64,000 nt of DNA from Neorhizobium sp. NCHU2750 (GTDB taxonomy: Bacteria > Pseudomonadota > Alphaproteobacteria > Rhizobiales > Rhizobiaceae). The position numbers and the translations under genes are program-made. Under the pieces are notes generated by a model. The model was not told where the DNA came from. It saw only the letters and a list, made by a program, of their open reading frames with translations, and did not search any database. Shown here one piece after another: positions 35,154 through 42,720 of the stretch. Numbering within the stretch: the first letter of the stretch is position 1; each line of letters begins with the position of its first letter. The DNA is taken from positions 868,001-932,000 of the forward strand of contig NZ_CP030827.1 in NCBI RefSeq assembly GCF_003597675.1, read 5' to 3'.

Positions 35154-36536
35154 ATGAACGACAAGCCTGCCAATTTCAATCCTGGCATGACAAATCTTCA
35201 GGCCATCGATGCCGCCCACCACATCCACCCCTTTTCCGACATGAAGGAACTGAACGCCAAGGGCACCCGCGTCATAGAGCGTGCCGAGGGCCGGCATATC
35301 TTCGATTCGACCGGCAGGAAATATCTCGATGCCTTTGCCGGCCTCTGGTGCGTCAATGTCGGCTATGGCCGCACGTCGATCGCCGAGGCGGCCTACAGGC
35401 AGATGCAGGAACTGCCCTATTACAACACCTTCTTCGGCACCACGACACAGCCGGCAACGCTGCTCGCCCAGAAGATCGCGTCGAAGACCGGTGGCAGAAT
35501 GAACCACGTCTTCTTCACCAATTCCGGATCGGAGGCGACCGACACCTGGTTCCGCATCGCCCGCGTCTACTGGAAGGCACTCGGCAAGCCGGAAAAGACG
35601 CAGGTCATCGCCCGTAAGAACGCCTATCACGGCTCCACCGTCGCCGGCGCCTCGCTCGGCGGCATGAAGCACATGCACGAACAGGGCAACCTGCCGATCG
35701 AAGGCGTCCACCATATCGGCCAGCCCTACTGGTATGCCGATGGCGGCGACCTGACACCCGCCGAATTCGGCCTGAAAATGGCGCGCGAACTCGACGCCAA
35801 GATCGATGAACTCGGCGAGGACCGCGTCGCCGCCTTCGTCGCCGAGCCGATCCAGGGAGCAGGCGGCGTCATCATCCCGCCCGATACCTACTGGCCGGAA
35901 ATAGCCCGCATCGCCAAGGCCCGCAACATCTTGCTGATCTCCGACGAAGTCATCTGCGGCTTCGGCCGTCTCGGCTCATGGTTCGGCTATCAGCATTTCG
36001 GCGTCGAGCCGGATCTCGCACCGATTGCAAAAGGCCTGTCCTCCGGCTACCTGCCGATCGGAGGCGTCCTGATCTCCGACCGTGTGGCCGAGGTGATGAT
36101 TTCCGAGTTCGGCGATTTCGCCCATGGCTATACCTATTCCGGCCATCCGGTGGCCGCCGCTGCCGCGCTCGAAAATCTCCGCATCATCGAGGAGGAGGGC
36201 CTCGTCGAGCGGGTGCGCGACGATATCGGCCCCTATTTCGCGCAGGCCTGGAAAAGCCTCGAGGATCACGCGGTCGTCGGCCAGGCGGAAAGCATCGGCC
36301 TGATGGGCGGCTTGCAGCTAAGCGTCGATAAAGCCACCCGCCGCCGCTACGCGAAGCCGGACGATATCGGGACCAAGGTGCGCAATCACTGCATCGAGAA
36401 TGGCCTGATCATGCGCGCCACCGCCGACCGCATGCTGGCGTCACCGGCGCTGACGATTACGCGGTCCGAGGTCGACGAGATGATCGAAACGCTGCGCAAA
36501 GGCCTCGATCACCTGCGCGACACGGTCAAGGAGTGA
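35154..36536 (+). CDS. Class III aminotransferase, putrescine/amine-pyruvate type
   Basis: This 460-residue PLP enzyme has the class III layout: GLWCVNVGYGR near residues 65-75, FFTNSGSEATDTWFR near 118-132, ISDEVICGFGRLG near 263-275, and the PLP lysine in PIAKGLSSGYLPIGG (Lys near 293). Its closest functional family is the putrescine- or spermidine-pyruvate and omega-amine aminotransferases such as SpuC. GGGGAGAG precedes the ATG at 35154. The divergent glutamine-synthetase-family ligase suggests both serve amine breakdown, one by gamma-glutamylation and one by direct transamination. No dedicated regulator gene lies between them. Confidence 0.92.
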   Translation: MNDKPANFNPGMTNLQAIDAAHHIHPFSDMKELNAKGTRVIERAEGRHIFDSTGRKYLDAFAGLWCVNVGYGRTSIAEAAYRQMQELPYYNTFFGTTTQPATLLAQKIASKTGGRMNHVFFTNSGSEATDTWFRIARVYWKALGKPEKTQVIARKNAYHGSTVAGASLGGMKHMHEQGNLPIEGVHHIGQPYWYADGGDLTPAEFGLKMARELDAKIDELGEDRVAAFVAEPIQGAGGVIIPPDTYWPEIARIAKARNILLISDEVICGFGRLGSWFGYQHFGVEPDLAPIAKGLSSGYLPIGGVLISDRVAEVMISEFGDFAHGYTYSGHPVAAAAALENLRIIEEEGLVERVRDDIGPYFAQAWKSLEDHAVVGQAESIGLMGGLQLSVDKATRRRYAKPDDIGTKVRNHCIENGLIMRATADRMLASPALTITRSEVDEMIETLRKGLDHLRDTVKE

Positions 36537-36545
36537 GGTAACGCC

Positions 36546-38087
36546 TCACTTCCTGAGGTCGACCACCGCATAGGCGAAGCGATACTGGTCCATCGGCCGG
36601 CCCCATTGATAGGGATAGCCGACGATGGCGGTATCGCGTTGGGTTGCATCAATCCGCTGCTCGCGAAGATAGTCGCCGAACTCGTCCTGGAAGCTTGCGG
36701 GCATGCCGCCATCCTTACGGCGCCAGACGAAGACGATCCGGTCATATCCGTCGATCGGGCGCTCCGTCATGGTCACCGGCGGTGGCGTCATCGCCACCGG
36801 CAGGTCTGGCCGGTTGAAGAGGATATTGCCGGCCAGCTGGCCGTCGCTGGCGACGATCAGCGTATGCGCACTCTCGGCCTTGTCGGCCACGGTCTTCGTC
36901 AGAGCTGCGAAGGGAATGTTGACATAGCCGTAATCGCCCTTGATCCAGCCCATGCTGGCGCGCACGCTAAGCGCGATAGGCACGATGATCATGATCACGA
37001 TCGCCACGCCCCAGAGGCGCTTGAGACCAGCCCCGGTAGGGATCTTCGCGGCATCGATCTTCAGCGCCAGATAGAGCGGCACCGCAAGCAGGATCGGCGT
37101 CAGCCAGCGGTCGCGGACATTCTCGAACCCGGCAAACAGGATCATCAGCACGATCAGCGCGACGGACAGGAGAAGCGTGCGGCCGATGAGCCTTGTCCAT
37201 CTGTTGTTGGCCTTGATCACGGTCGTCAGATGCTCGCGATAGACGAGCCCAAAGACGATTATCGTCAGGCCGAGAAAGCTCAAGAGCCCGATCGCCAGCG
37301 AGCTCAGGCCTTCGCCGATGGCGACGATCACGCCCGCATCGTCGGTGGAGAGCTTTTTCAGCGTATGGTCGCTGGCAGCCTGGAAATTGCCGAGAAGCCA
37401 GTAGGCATGCGGCGCAACGACGACGAAGGCGAGAAGCGCTGCGGGTAACAAGCGCCAGGACAACATCGTGCGGCGCATGTCGCGGTCCATCAGCACGGCA
37501 AGCCCGGCCGCCACCGGTACCACTGCGAAATTATACTTGGTGATGCCGCCGATGCCGGTCGCGATGCCGAACAGCAGGAAGGCGAAAAGCGATGGCGCCG
37601 AAATCACCTTCAAGAGCGCATAGAGGAACAGCGATGCGCCGAAGATGGCGGCGACGGTGTGGGAGAGGTCGCGCTGCGCCTCGAACGACACCTGCGGCAA
37701 AGTGAGAAGCCCGAGAGCCGCGATAACGGCGAGCCGCTTGTCCTCGACCACCTGCCGCGCGGCGAGATAGTTGAACAGATAGGAGACGAACAGCATCAGG
37801 CCCTTGAGCCCGGCAAGCGTGCCGAGCGACATGCCGAATATGGCAAGCGCGCCGTGCTGCAGCCAGTTGTAGAACGGCGGCTGAGAGCCGTAGCCGGCCA
37901 GGAACCATTGCGACAGATAGACCTGTTCTGCCTCGTCCAGTTCCAGACCATGCGGCAGGATCAGCCGCACCGCGACATTGACGAGGAAGTAGACGGCCAG
38001 CACCGCAAGCAGCACCCGCCCGTCCCCGAGCCGCTCGCCGATGGTCTGCGTTGAAGTGCTGCGCGTGGCAGAAAGTGTCTTTGGCAC
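36546..38087 (-). CDS. GT39/GT83-like membrane glycosyltransferase 2
   Basis: The 513-residue polytopic protein belongs to the ArnT/PMT-type clan that moves a sugar from a polyprenyl phosphate carrier. The periplasmic loop signature HGLELDEAEQVYLSQWFLAGYG, with the acidic pair ahead of a QPPFYNWLQ motif, lies near residues 48-78. Ten or more membrane segments follow. Rhizobial relatives (RgtA-RgtD) transfer galacturonic acid from dodecaprenyl phosphate to LPS core or lipid A. It is third in a minus-strand operon, 21 bp after the preceding gene, and starts at a GTG with GGAG 8 nt upstream. Acceptor and sugar are inferred. Confidence 0.83.
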   Translation of the reverse strand: MPKTLSATRSTSTQTIGERLGDGRVLLAVLAVYFLVNVAVRLILPHGLELDEAEQVYLSQWFLAGYGSQPPFYNWLQHGALAIFGMSLGTLAGLKGLMLFVSYLFNYLAARQVVEDKRLAVIAALGLLTLPQVSFEAQRDLSHTVAAIFGASLFLYALLKVISAPSLFAFLLFGIATGIGGITKYNFAVVPVAAGLAVLMDRDMRRTMLSWRLLPAALLAFVVVAPHAYWLLGNFQAASDHTLKKLSTDDAGVIVAIGEGLSSLAIGLLSFLGLTIIVFGLVYREHLTTVIKANNRWTRLIGRTLLLSVALIVLMILFAGFENVRDRWLTPILLAVPLYLALKIDAAKIPTGAGLKRLWGVAIVIMIIVPIALSVRASMGWIKGDYGYVNIPFAALTKTVADKAESAHTLIVASDGQLAGNILFNRPDLPVAMTPPPVTMTERPIDGYDRIVFVWRRKDGGMPASFQDEFGDYLREQRIDATQRDTAIVGYPYQWGRPMDQYRFAYAVVDLRK

Positions 38088-38108
38088 GGGTGTCTCCGCA
38101 AATGACCC

Positions 38109-39614
38109 TTAAGGGTGCGTGATCCAGGCGTAGTGGAACCGTTCGGTGTCGCGCCCACGCGAATAAGGGTAGGGGACATCCATGGCTTTGGCATCCAGAG
38201 TGGTCGGGTCGATCCCCCGGCCGCGCAGCAACTCGGAAATCTGCTCGGGAACCGTGTTGTTGTCCTTGCCGGTCCAGACCGCGAGACCGGGGTGCTGCGG
38301 CATGATGAAGGCTGCCGATGCAGCGATCGAAGGCTGTGCCACCGGCACGTCCGGCGCTGCCAGTCGTGCGCTGCCGGCAAGGATCATCGAATCGGAGACG
38401 ATATAGGCCGGTCGCCCGGCAGGTCCGGCTTCCGCCAGTACCGCCCGCACGAATGGCACGGTCGGCAGGCTGTCCTTCTGGTAGTGGCCGAGAAGCGGCG
38501 CGAAAATATTGCCGGCTGCCAGATAGAGGAGAAAGCCGAAGGCGAGCACCGATGCCGGAAGCGCAAGGATAGCAGCGCCATGCGGGCGGCGGTAAAAGCC
38601 GCCATTCGCCTCGATCTTCAGGCAAAGATAGAGCGGCAGAAGAAGAAGGAAGGGCGACAGCCATTTCTGGCTGATTGTCGTTGCTCCCATGCCGAACGAG
38701 ATCAACCCGACGATGACGAGGCAGAGCAGGAACATGCGCCCCGTCACCCGCGTCCACACCGTCGAGACCTTCCATGCGGCAAGAACCTCGCGGCCGAAGG
38801 CAATCATCAGGAAGAGGACCACAGGAAAACCGCCCTTGATGGCAGCGCCGATCAGCGTCACGAACCCATCCAGCCGGTCGGTGAGGAAATGCCCGGTCGC
38901 ATCGTCGCGCATTTCGTTGACGGTTCCGGCCGTCGCATCATGGAGATTGCCGAGGAACCACAGCGCATGTGGCAGGCAGATGGCGGCCGCGATCACGATC
39001 GTGGCGATCAGCCGCTTGTCGAAGAGCCGGCGCCGCAGCTCGGCCTCCGGCAGGATGGCGATTAGCGCCGCGATCGGAACGACGACGAAATTGTATTTGG
39101 AGATCGTGCCGATGCCGATCGCCACACCCGTCAGCGCATAGCGCCAGAATGCGGGGTGTCTCAAGGCACCGAGGAAGGCATAGAGGAACAGCGACACGCA
39201 GAAGAGCAGCGCGACCGCGTGGCTGAGGTCGCGTTGCGAGAGCACGGTGACGGCCGGCAGCGACAGGACGCCCAGGATCGCTGCGGCAAATACATCCCTG
39301 CGCTCGCTGAGCTGGCGAGCGGCCAGCCCGAAGAACAGGCAGCAGAGAAACAGCAGGCTGTTCTTCAGCACCGTCAGCGCGAAGATCGATGGGCCGACGA
39401 GATGCATGACCCCGTATTGCAGCCAGTTGTAGAAGGGTGGCTGGCGGCCATAGCCAAGCATCAGGAACTGCGACAGCACCACCTGTTCCGACTCGTCCGC
39501 CTGCAGTCCTTCGGTACGCAGCACGCGCAGCACCATCGCGGCCAGGCAATAGGCCGCGACCAGCCAGAGAACCCGCTCCGGCTTCAGCGTGAGGGCATCA
39601 CGCAGCCGGCGCAT
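38109..39614 (-). CDS. GT39/GT83-like membrane glycosyltransferase 1
   Basis: The 501-residue polytopic membrane protein is a paralogue of the gene downstream. It carries the same periplasmic loop (TEGLQADESEQVVLSQFLMLGYG followed by RQPPFYNWLQYG) and the same helix pattern with GIGTISKYNFVVVPIAA. Its start overlaps the end of the GT2 gene by 17 bp, so the two are translationally linked. Two GT39-type enzymes fed by one polyprenyl-phosphate sugar synthase suggest addition of the same sugar at two positions of LPS core or lipid A, as described for RgtA/RgtB in Rhizobium. That parallel is inference. Confidence 0.83.
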   Translation of the reverse strand: MRRLRDALTLKPERVLWLVAAYCLAAMVLRVLRTEGLQADESEQVVLSQFLMLGYGRQPPFYNWLQYGVMHLVGPSIFALTVLKNSLLFLCCLFFGLAARQLSERRDVFAAAILGVLSLPAVTVLSQRDLSHAVALLFCVSLFLYAFLGALRHPAFWRYALTGVAIGIGTISKYNFVVVPIAALIAILPEAELRRRLFDKRLIATIVIAAAICLPHALWFLGNLHDATAGTVNEMRDDATGHFLTDRLDGFVTLIGAAIKGGFPVVLFLMIAFGREVLAAWKVSTVWTRVTGRMFLLCLVIVGLISFGMGATTISQKWLSPFLLLLPLYLCLKIEANGGFYRRPHGAAILALPASVLAFGFLLYLAAGNIFAPLLGHYQKDSLPTVPFVRAVLAEAGPAGRPAYIVSDSMILAGSARLAAPDVPVAQPSIAASAAFIMPQHPGLAVWTGKDNNTVPEQISELLRGRGIDPTTLDAKAMDVPYPYSRGRDTERFHYAWITHP

Positions 39615-40617
39615 CGGTCTGGTAGACTTCTCGGACGATGTAGCTTGAGGCTGAATCCTCGCGATAATATGTGCGGGCGATCATCTCGGCGAGGATGCCG
39701 GTGGTGATCATCTGCACCGCCGACAAAAACAGCATGACGCCGATCAGGAACAGCGGTCGCGTGCCGATATCGTTGCCCATGATGAACTTGTCGATGAACA
39801 GGTAGAACAGGATCAGCGCCGAGAGCGCGCCCAGCCCAAGCCCGAGCGAGCCGAAGAAATGCCCCGGCCGCGCCTTGAAGCGCATGAAGAACATCACCGA
39901 AAGCAGGTCGAGGATCACCCGGAATGTGCGGGAAATGCCGTATTTGGAAACGCCGTGCTGGCGCGCATGGTGCGTCACCGGCATTTCGCCGATCCTGGAG
40001 CTCGGCACGACGCCGGCCACCCAGGCCGGGATGAAGCGGTGCATCTCGCCCATCAGCTTGACCTGCTTGATGACCGCCGAGCGATAGATCTTCAGCGAGC
40101 AGCCATAGTCATGCAGCCGCACGCCGGTAATGCGGCCGATCAGCCGGTTGGCGATGAAGGAGGGAACCTTGCGCAGCAACAGCCCGTCCTGGCGGTTCTT
40201 GCGCCAGCCGACCAGAAGGTCGAGTTCGCGGCGCTCCAGTTCCGCCACCATGGTCGGAATATCCTTGGGGTCGTTCTGCAGGTCGCCGTCGAGTGTTGCG
40301 ATCAGCCGGCCCTCGGCCTGGTTGATGCCGGCCTGCATGGCGGCCGTCTGGCCGAAATTGCGCTGCAGTGCGACGATCTTTAGATCGAGGCCAGGGCGTG
40401 TCAGCGACATGCGGGCATTGGTAATCGTCGCATCCGTGCTGCCGTCATCGACCAGGATCAGTTCCCATGTCTTCCCGTAGGCGGCCATCGAAGAACAGAT
40501 CCGCTCGATCAGCGGCCCCACACTTTCCTCTTCGTTGAAAAGCGGCACCACCAGCGACAGTTCGACCGCATTGGGCGTCTCGACGAGGCGGCTTGCCGAC
40601 TCTGCTGTTGTACGCAC
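39598..40617 (-). CDS. GT2 polyprenyl-phosphate sugar transferase (ArnC/RgtE-like)
   Basis: The 339-residue enzyme has a GT-A domain (LSLVVPLFNEEESV, LVDDGSTDATI and the metal-binding TLDGDLQNDP near residue 110) and two C-terminal membrane helices with cytoplasmic active site. It resembles DPM1, ArnC and rhizobial RgtE, which makes dodecaprenyl-phosphate galacturonic acid. It is the first gene of the operon with two GT39-like transferases, consistent with making their donor lipid. The start is a GTG at 40617 with AGGAG upstream. Which sugar nucleotide is used cannot be read from the sequence. Confidence 0.87.
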   Translation of the reverse strand: MRTTAESASRLVETPNAVELSLVVPLFNEEESVGPLIERICSSMAAYGKTWELILVDDGSTDATITNARMSLTRPGLDLKIVALQRNFGQTAAMQAGINQAEGRLIATLDGDLQNDPKDIPTMVAELERRELDLLVGWRKNRQDGLLLRKVPSFIANRLIGRITGVRLHDYGCSLKIYRSAVIKQVKLMGEMHRFIPAWVAGVVPSSRIGEMPVTHHARQHGVSKYGISRTFRVILDLLSVMFFMRFKARPGHFFGSLGLGLGALSALILFYLFIDKFIMGNDIGTRPLFLIGVMLFLSAVQMITTGILAEMIARTYYREDSASSYIVREVYQTDAPAA

Positions 40618-40713
40618 CTTGTGTTTCTCCTAGAAGCGGGGTCCGCAGACGTGGCCCTTGGGGGCGCTCCTGTCATTGCATCGACCCGAAAATCCTGTTG
40701 GGGCTCCTGATAT

Positions 40714-41694
40714 ATGAAGAATTATCCCGTTGCCAGCCGCAAAGCTTGGGTAATTCGCAACGCGATGACGCTGCTGACATTGGCGATCGTCGTCCTCTAC
40801 GCCCTTTTCATCCAGTGGGTCTGGGGTTGGGGCAGCGTGCTGGCGCTGTGGGAGGAAGCCGGGCTCGGCTCGGCAATCATCGCACTTCTAGCGCTTCTCG
40901 GCACTTACGTCCTGCGCACCTGGCGCATCTACGATTATTTTCCGCGTGAAACCGGCGGCCATTTCGGCACGCTCCTTCGCCTCGTTCAGGTCCATAATCT
41001 CCTCAACATCATGCTGCCATTCCGGTCCGGCGAGGCGAGTTTTCCACTGTTGATGAAGCGGGAATTCGATCTGCCGCTGGCACGCGGCACCGCAGCGCTC
41101 TTCGTCATGCGGCTTTTCGACCTGCATGCGCTTCTCGCCGCGGCCGGCATCGGCCTTGTCCTCGATACCGGCGGGCCGGGAAACAACCGCGTCGGTGCCG
41201 TCTGGGCATGGGCACTCTGGGCCGCCTTCCTCATTCTCCCGGCAGCAGGCTTTGCCCTTCGCGGCACCGGGCTTCGGCTCGCGAGGAAAGTCATGCCGAC
41301 CAAGGCGGAAAAGCTGCTGGCCGAGGTCGAAGCCGGCCTGCCGGTCGATGCAAACGCCTTCATGCGCGCCTGGGGCGCAACGCTCGTCAACTGGTTCACC
41401 AAGATCGCGGTACTCGCCTGGGTTCTCTGCCTGCTCGGCGGCCTGCCGGTGGGGGCCGGTTTCGGCGGTGCGCTTGGCGGTGAACTCTCCTCCGTCCTGC
41501 CGGTCCATGCGCCGGCCGGTGTCGGCACCTATCCCGCCGGCATCAGCGCCGGCGCCATCGCCTTTGGTGCTGCGGCAAGCGGCGACGCCTTCGCCGCCCT
41601 CGGCCGCGCCGCCGTCAACACCCACCTCCTCGTCATCGTCTCCTCGATGATAGGCACGGCGCTCTCGCTGTTTGCCACGCGGGGCAGGGGGTAG
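40714..41694 (+). CDS. LPG-synthase/AglD-type membrane protein, flippase-like
   Basis: The 326-residue polytopic membrane protein is of the lysylphosphatidylglycerol synthase transmembrane family (UPF0104/AglD-like), without the cytoplasmic aminoacyltransferase domain of MprF. Signatures include NIMLPFRSGEASFPLLMKREFDLPLARGTAAL near residues 93-125 and VHAPAGVGTYPAGISAGAI near 275. The gene is divergent from the GT2-GT39-GT39 operon, sharing a 96-bp promoter region. A role in moving or presenting the polyprenyl-linked sugar is an attractive guess, not shown. Confidence 0.78.
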   Translation: MKNYPVASRKAWVIRNAMTLLTLAIVVLYALFIQWVWGWGSVLALWEEAGLGSAIIALLALLGTYVLRTWRIYDYFPRETGGHFGTLLRLVQVHNLLNIMLPFRSGEASFPLLMKREFDLPLARGTAALFVMRLFDLHALLAAAGIGLVLDTGGPGNNRVGAVWAWALWAAFLILPAAGFALRGTGLRLARKVMPTKAEKLLAEVEAGLPVDANAFMRAWGATLVNWFTKIAVLAWVLCLLGGLPVGAGFGGALGGELSSVLPVHAPAGVGTYPAGISAGAIAFGAAASGDAFAALGRAAVNTHLLVIVSSMIGTALSLFATRGRG

Positions 41695-41699
41695 CGGGG

Positions 41700-42089
41700 T
41701 CAGACAAGGCGCAGGCCGAGATGCTCGGCCATGGGCAGATAGTCCTTGTCCTTCTGCAATAGACTGTAACCGTGTTCTATACAGAATGTGCCGATGATGA
41801 GGTCAGGCGTCTTGCTGACCGTCTTGCCATGCTCTCGTAATACCCGGTAATTGCGGGCCGCCAGAATGGCCAGCTCAGGCGAGAGCATTGGAGCGACGTT
41901 GTATCTTGCTAGTGTCCTGCGGATATTAGCGGCGTTTCGATCGTTGCGTGCGCCGCGGAGAATCTCAAGCAACACGATATCTCCGAGGATTATCTCGTCA
42001 TAGTCTTCTATTTCGTCGAGCTTGCGAGTTTCTGGCGTATCGAAATTATGCAGTCTGGAAATCCAGACGGAGCTATCGACCACGATCAT
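41700..42089 (-). CDS. vapC: VapC-type PIN-domain toxin
   Basis: The 129-residue protein has the PIN ribonuclease fold. Its acidic residues are in MIVVDSSVWISRL (Asp near 5), LVLLEILRG-type helix (ILGDIVLLEILRG, Glu near 43), PDLIIGTFCIE (Asp near 95) and KDKDYLPMAE. Such toxins cleave tRNA or rRNA when released from their antitoxin. Its ATG overlaps the vapB stop codon by 4 bp (ATGA), the usual coupling. It ends 5 bp from the end of the divergent-side flippase-like gene. Confidence 0.9.
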   Translation of the reverse strand: MIVVDSSVWISRLHNFDTPETRKLDEIEDYDEIILGDIVLLEILRGARNDRNAANIRRTLARYNVAPMLSPELAILAARNYRVLREHGKTVSKTPDLIIGTFCIEHGYSLLQKDKDYLPMAEHLGLRLV

Positions 42090-42325
42090 TCAGCGGCATC
42101 TTGGCGATCCGGCAACAACGGTGCCTCGGGATCGATGTCTCGGCGCATCTCGTCCAGATCACCTTCCCAACCCATTCCACGCAACTCCTCCCAGGCTTTC
42201 TTGCGCCCTAGGTGGCGAACGAAATGCTGAAGGGCAGCCTCGATGACTGCTTTCTTCGTCTTGAGGCCGGTCATTTCCAAGGCCTCGTTCAACAGCGTGT
42301 CGTCTATCTCGATATTGGTACGCAT
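42086..42325 (-). CDS. vapB: VapB antitoxin (cognate)
   Basis: This 79-residue antitoxin of the VapB/MazE-like ribbon-helix-helix class (type II TA) starts MRTNIEIDDTLLNEALEMTG and continues LKTKKAVIEAALQHFV, the DNA-binding part. The C-terminal half is acidic and would wrap the toxin. Translation is coupled to vapC by a 4-bp overlap. A second VapB gene lies 56 bp upstream in the same orientation. Confidence 0.9.
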   Translation of the reverse strand: MRTNIEIDDTLLNEALEMTGLKTKKAVIEAALQHFVRHLGRKKAWEELRGMGWEGDLDEMRRDIDPEAPLLPDRQDAAE

Positions 42326-42381
42326 GTCGGCCTCATTTGTGTTGGACGCTGCAATGATGGACTAAATGCGAGTAAGTCCGG

Positions 42382-42660
42382 TCACTGTTCGCCACGCTCA
42401 CGCATCAACTCCTCTGAGGGTGTGTGTGCCCGGCCTGCAGTCAACGCTCGGAATTCGGCTGCCAGTGTGTCGAACGACGGCGCTTTGCCATGCTGTTCGT
42501 CCCACCCGATACCTTCCAGCTTGTCGATCGCGCGTAACTGCTTCTTGATACGCACGAAATCTCGCAAGGCCTGATCGACGGCAGCCTTCTTGGTCGGCAA
42601 GCCACCAAGCTCCATGGCCTCGGCGATCAGATCGTCGTCCAATTCTATATTGGTACGCAT
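42382..42660 (-). CDS. Second VapB-type antitoxin without its own toxin
   Basis: The 92-residue ribbon-helix-helix protein starts MRTNIELDDDLIAEAMELGG and continues LPTKKAAVDQALRDFV, clearly paralogous to the VapB downstream in the DNA-binding half. Its C-terminal half (EGIGWDEQHGKAPSFDTLAAEFRAL...) is longer and unrelated. No PIN toxin follows: the next gene is the other vapB. A 12-bp perfect operator lies 8 bp before its start. It may be a solitary antitoxin after toxin loss, or the autoregulator of a three-gene module. Confidence 0.85.
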   Translation of the reverse strand: MRTNIELDDDLIAEAMELGGLPTKKAAVDQALRDFVRIKKQLRAIDKLEGIGWDEQHGKAPSFDTLAAEFRALTAGRAHTPSEELMRERGEQ

Positions 42661-42667
42661 GTCGGCC

Positions 42668-42703
42668 TCGTGGTGTATGGATTGGCAAAATCATACACCA
42701 CGA
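42668..42703. promoter_or_regulatory. Perfect inverted-repeat operator of the tandem vapB module
   Basis: Arms TCGTGGTGTATG (42668-42679) and CATACACCACGA (42692-42703) are perfect 12-bp inverted repeats separated by 12 bp. They lie 8 bp upstream of the second vapB start codon and 18 bp from the amn stop. Position and symmetry fit a VapB autoregulatory operator. Confidence 0.75.
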
Positions 42704-42720
42704 CCGGCAGGCCTACAATG

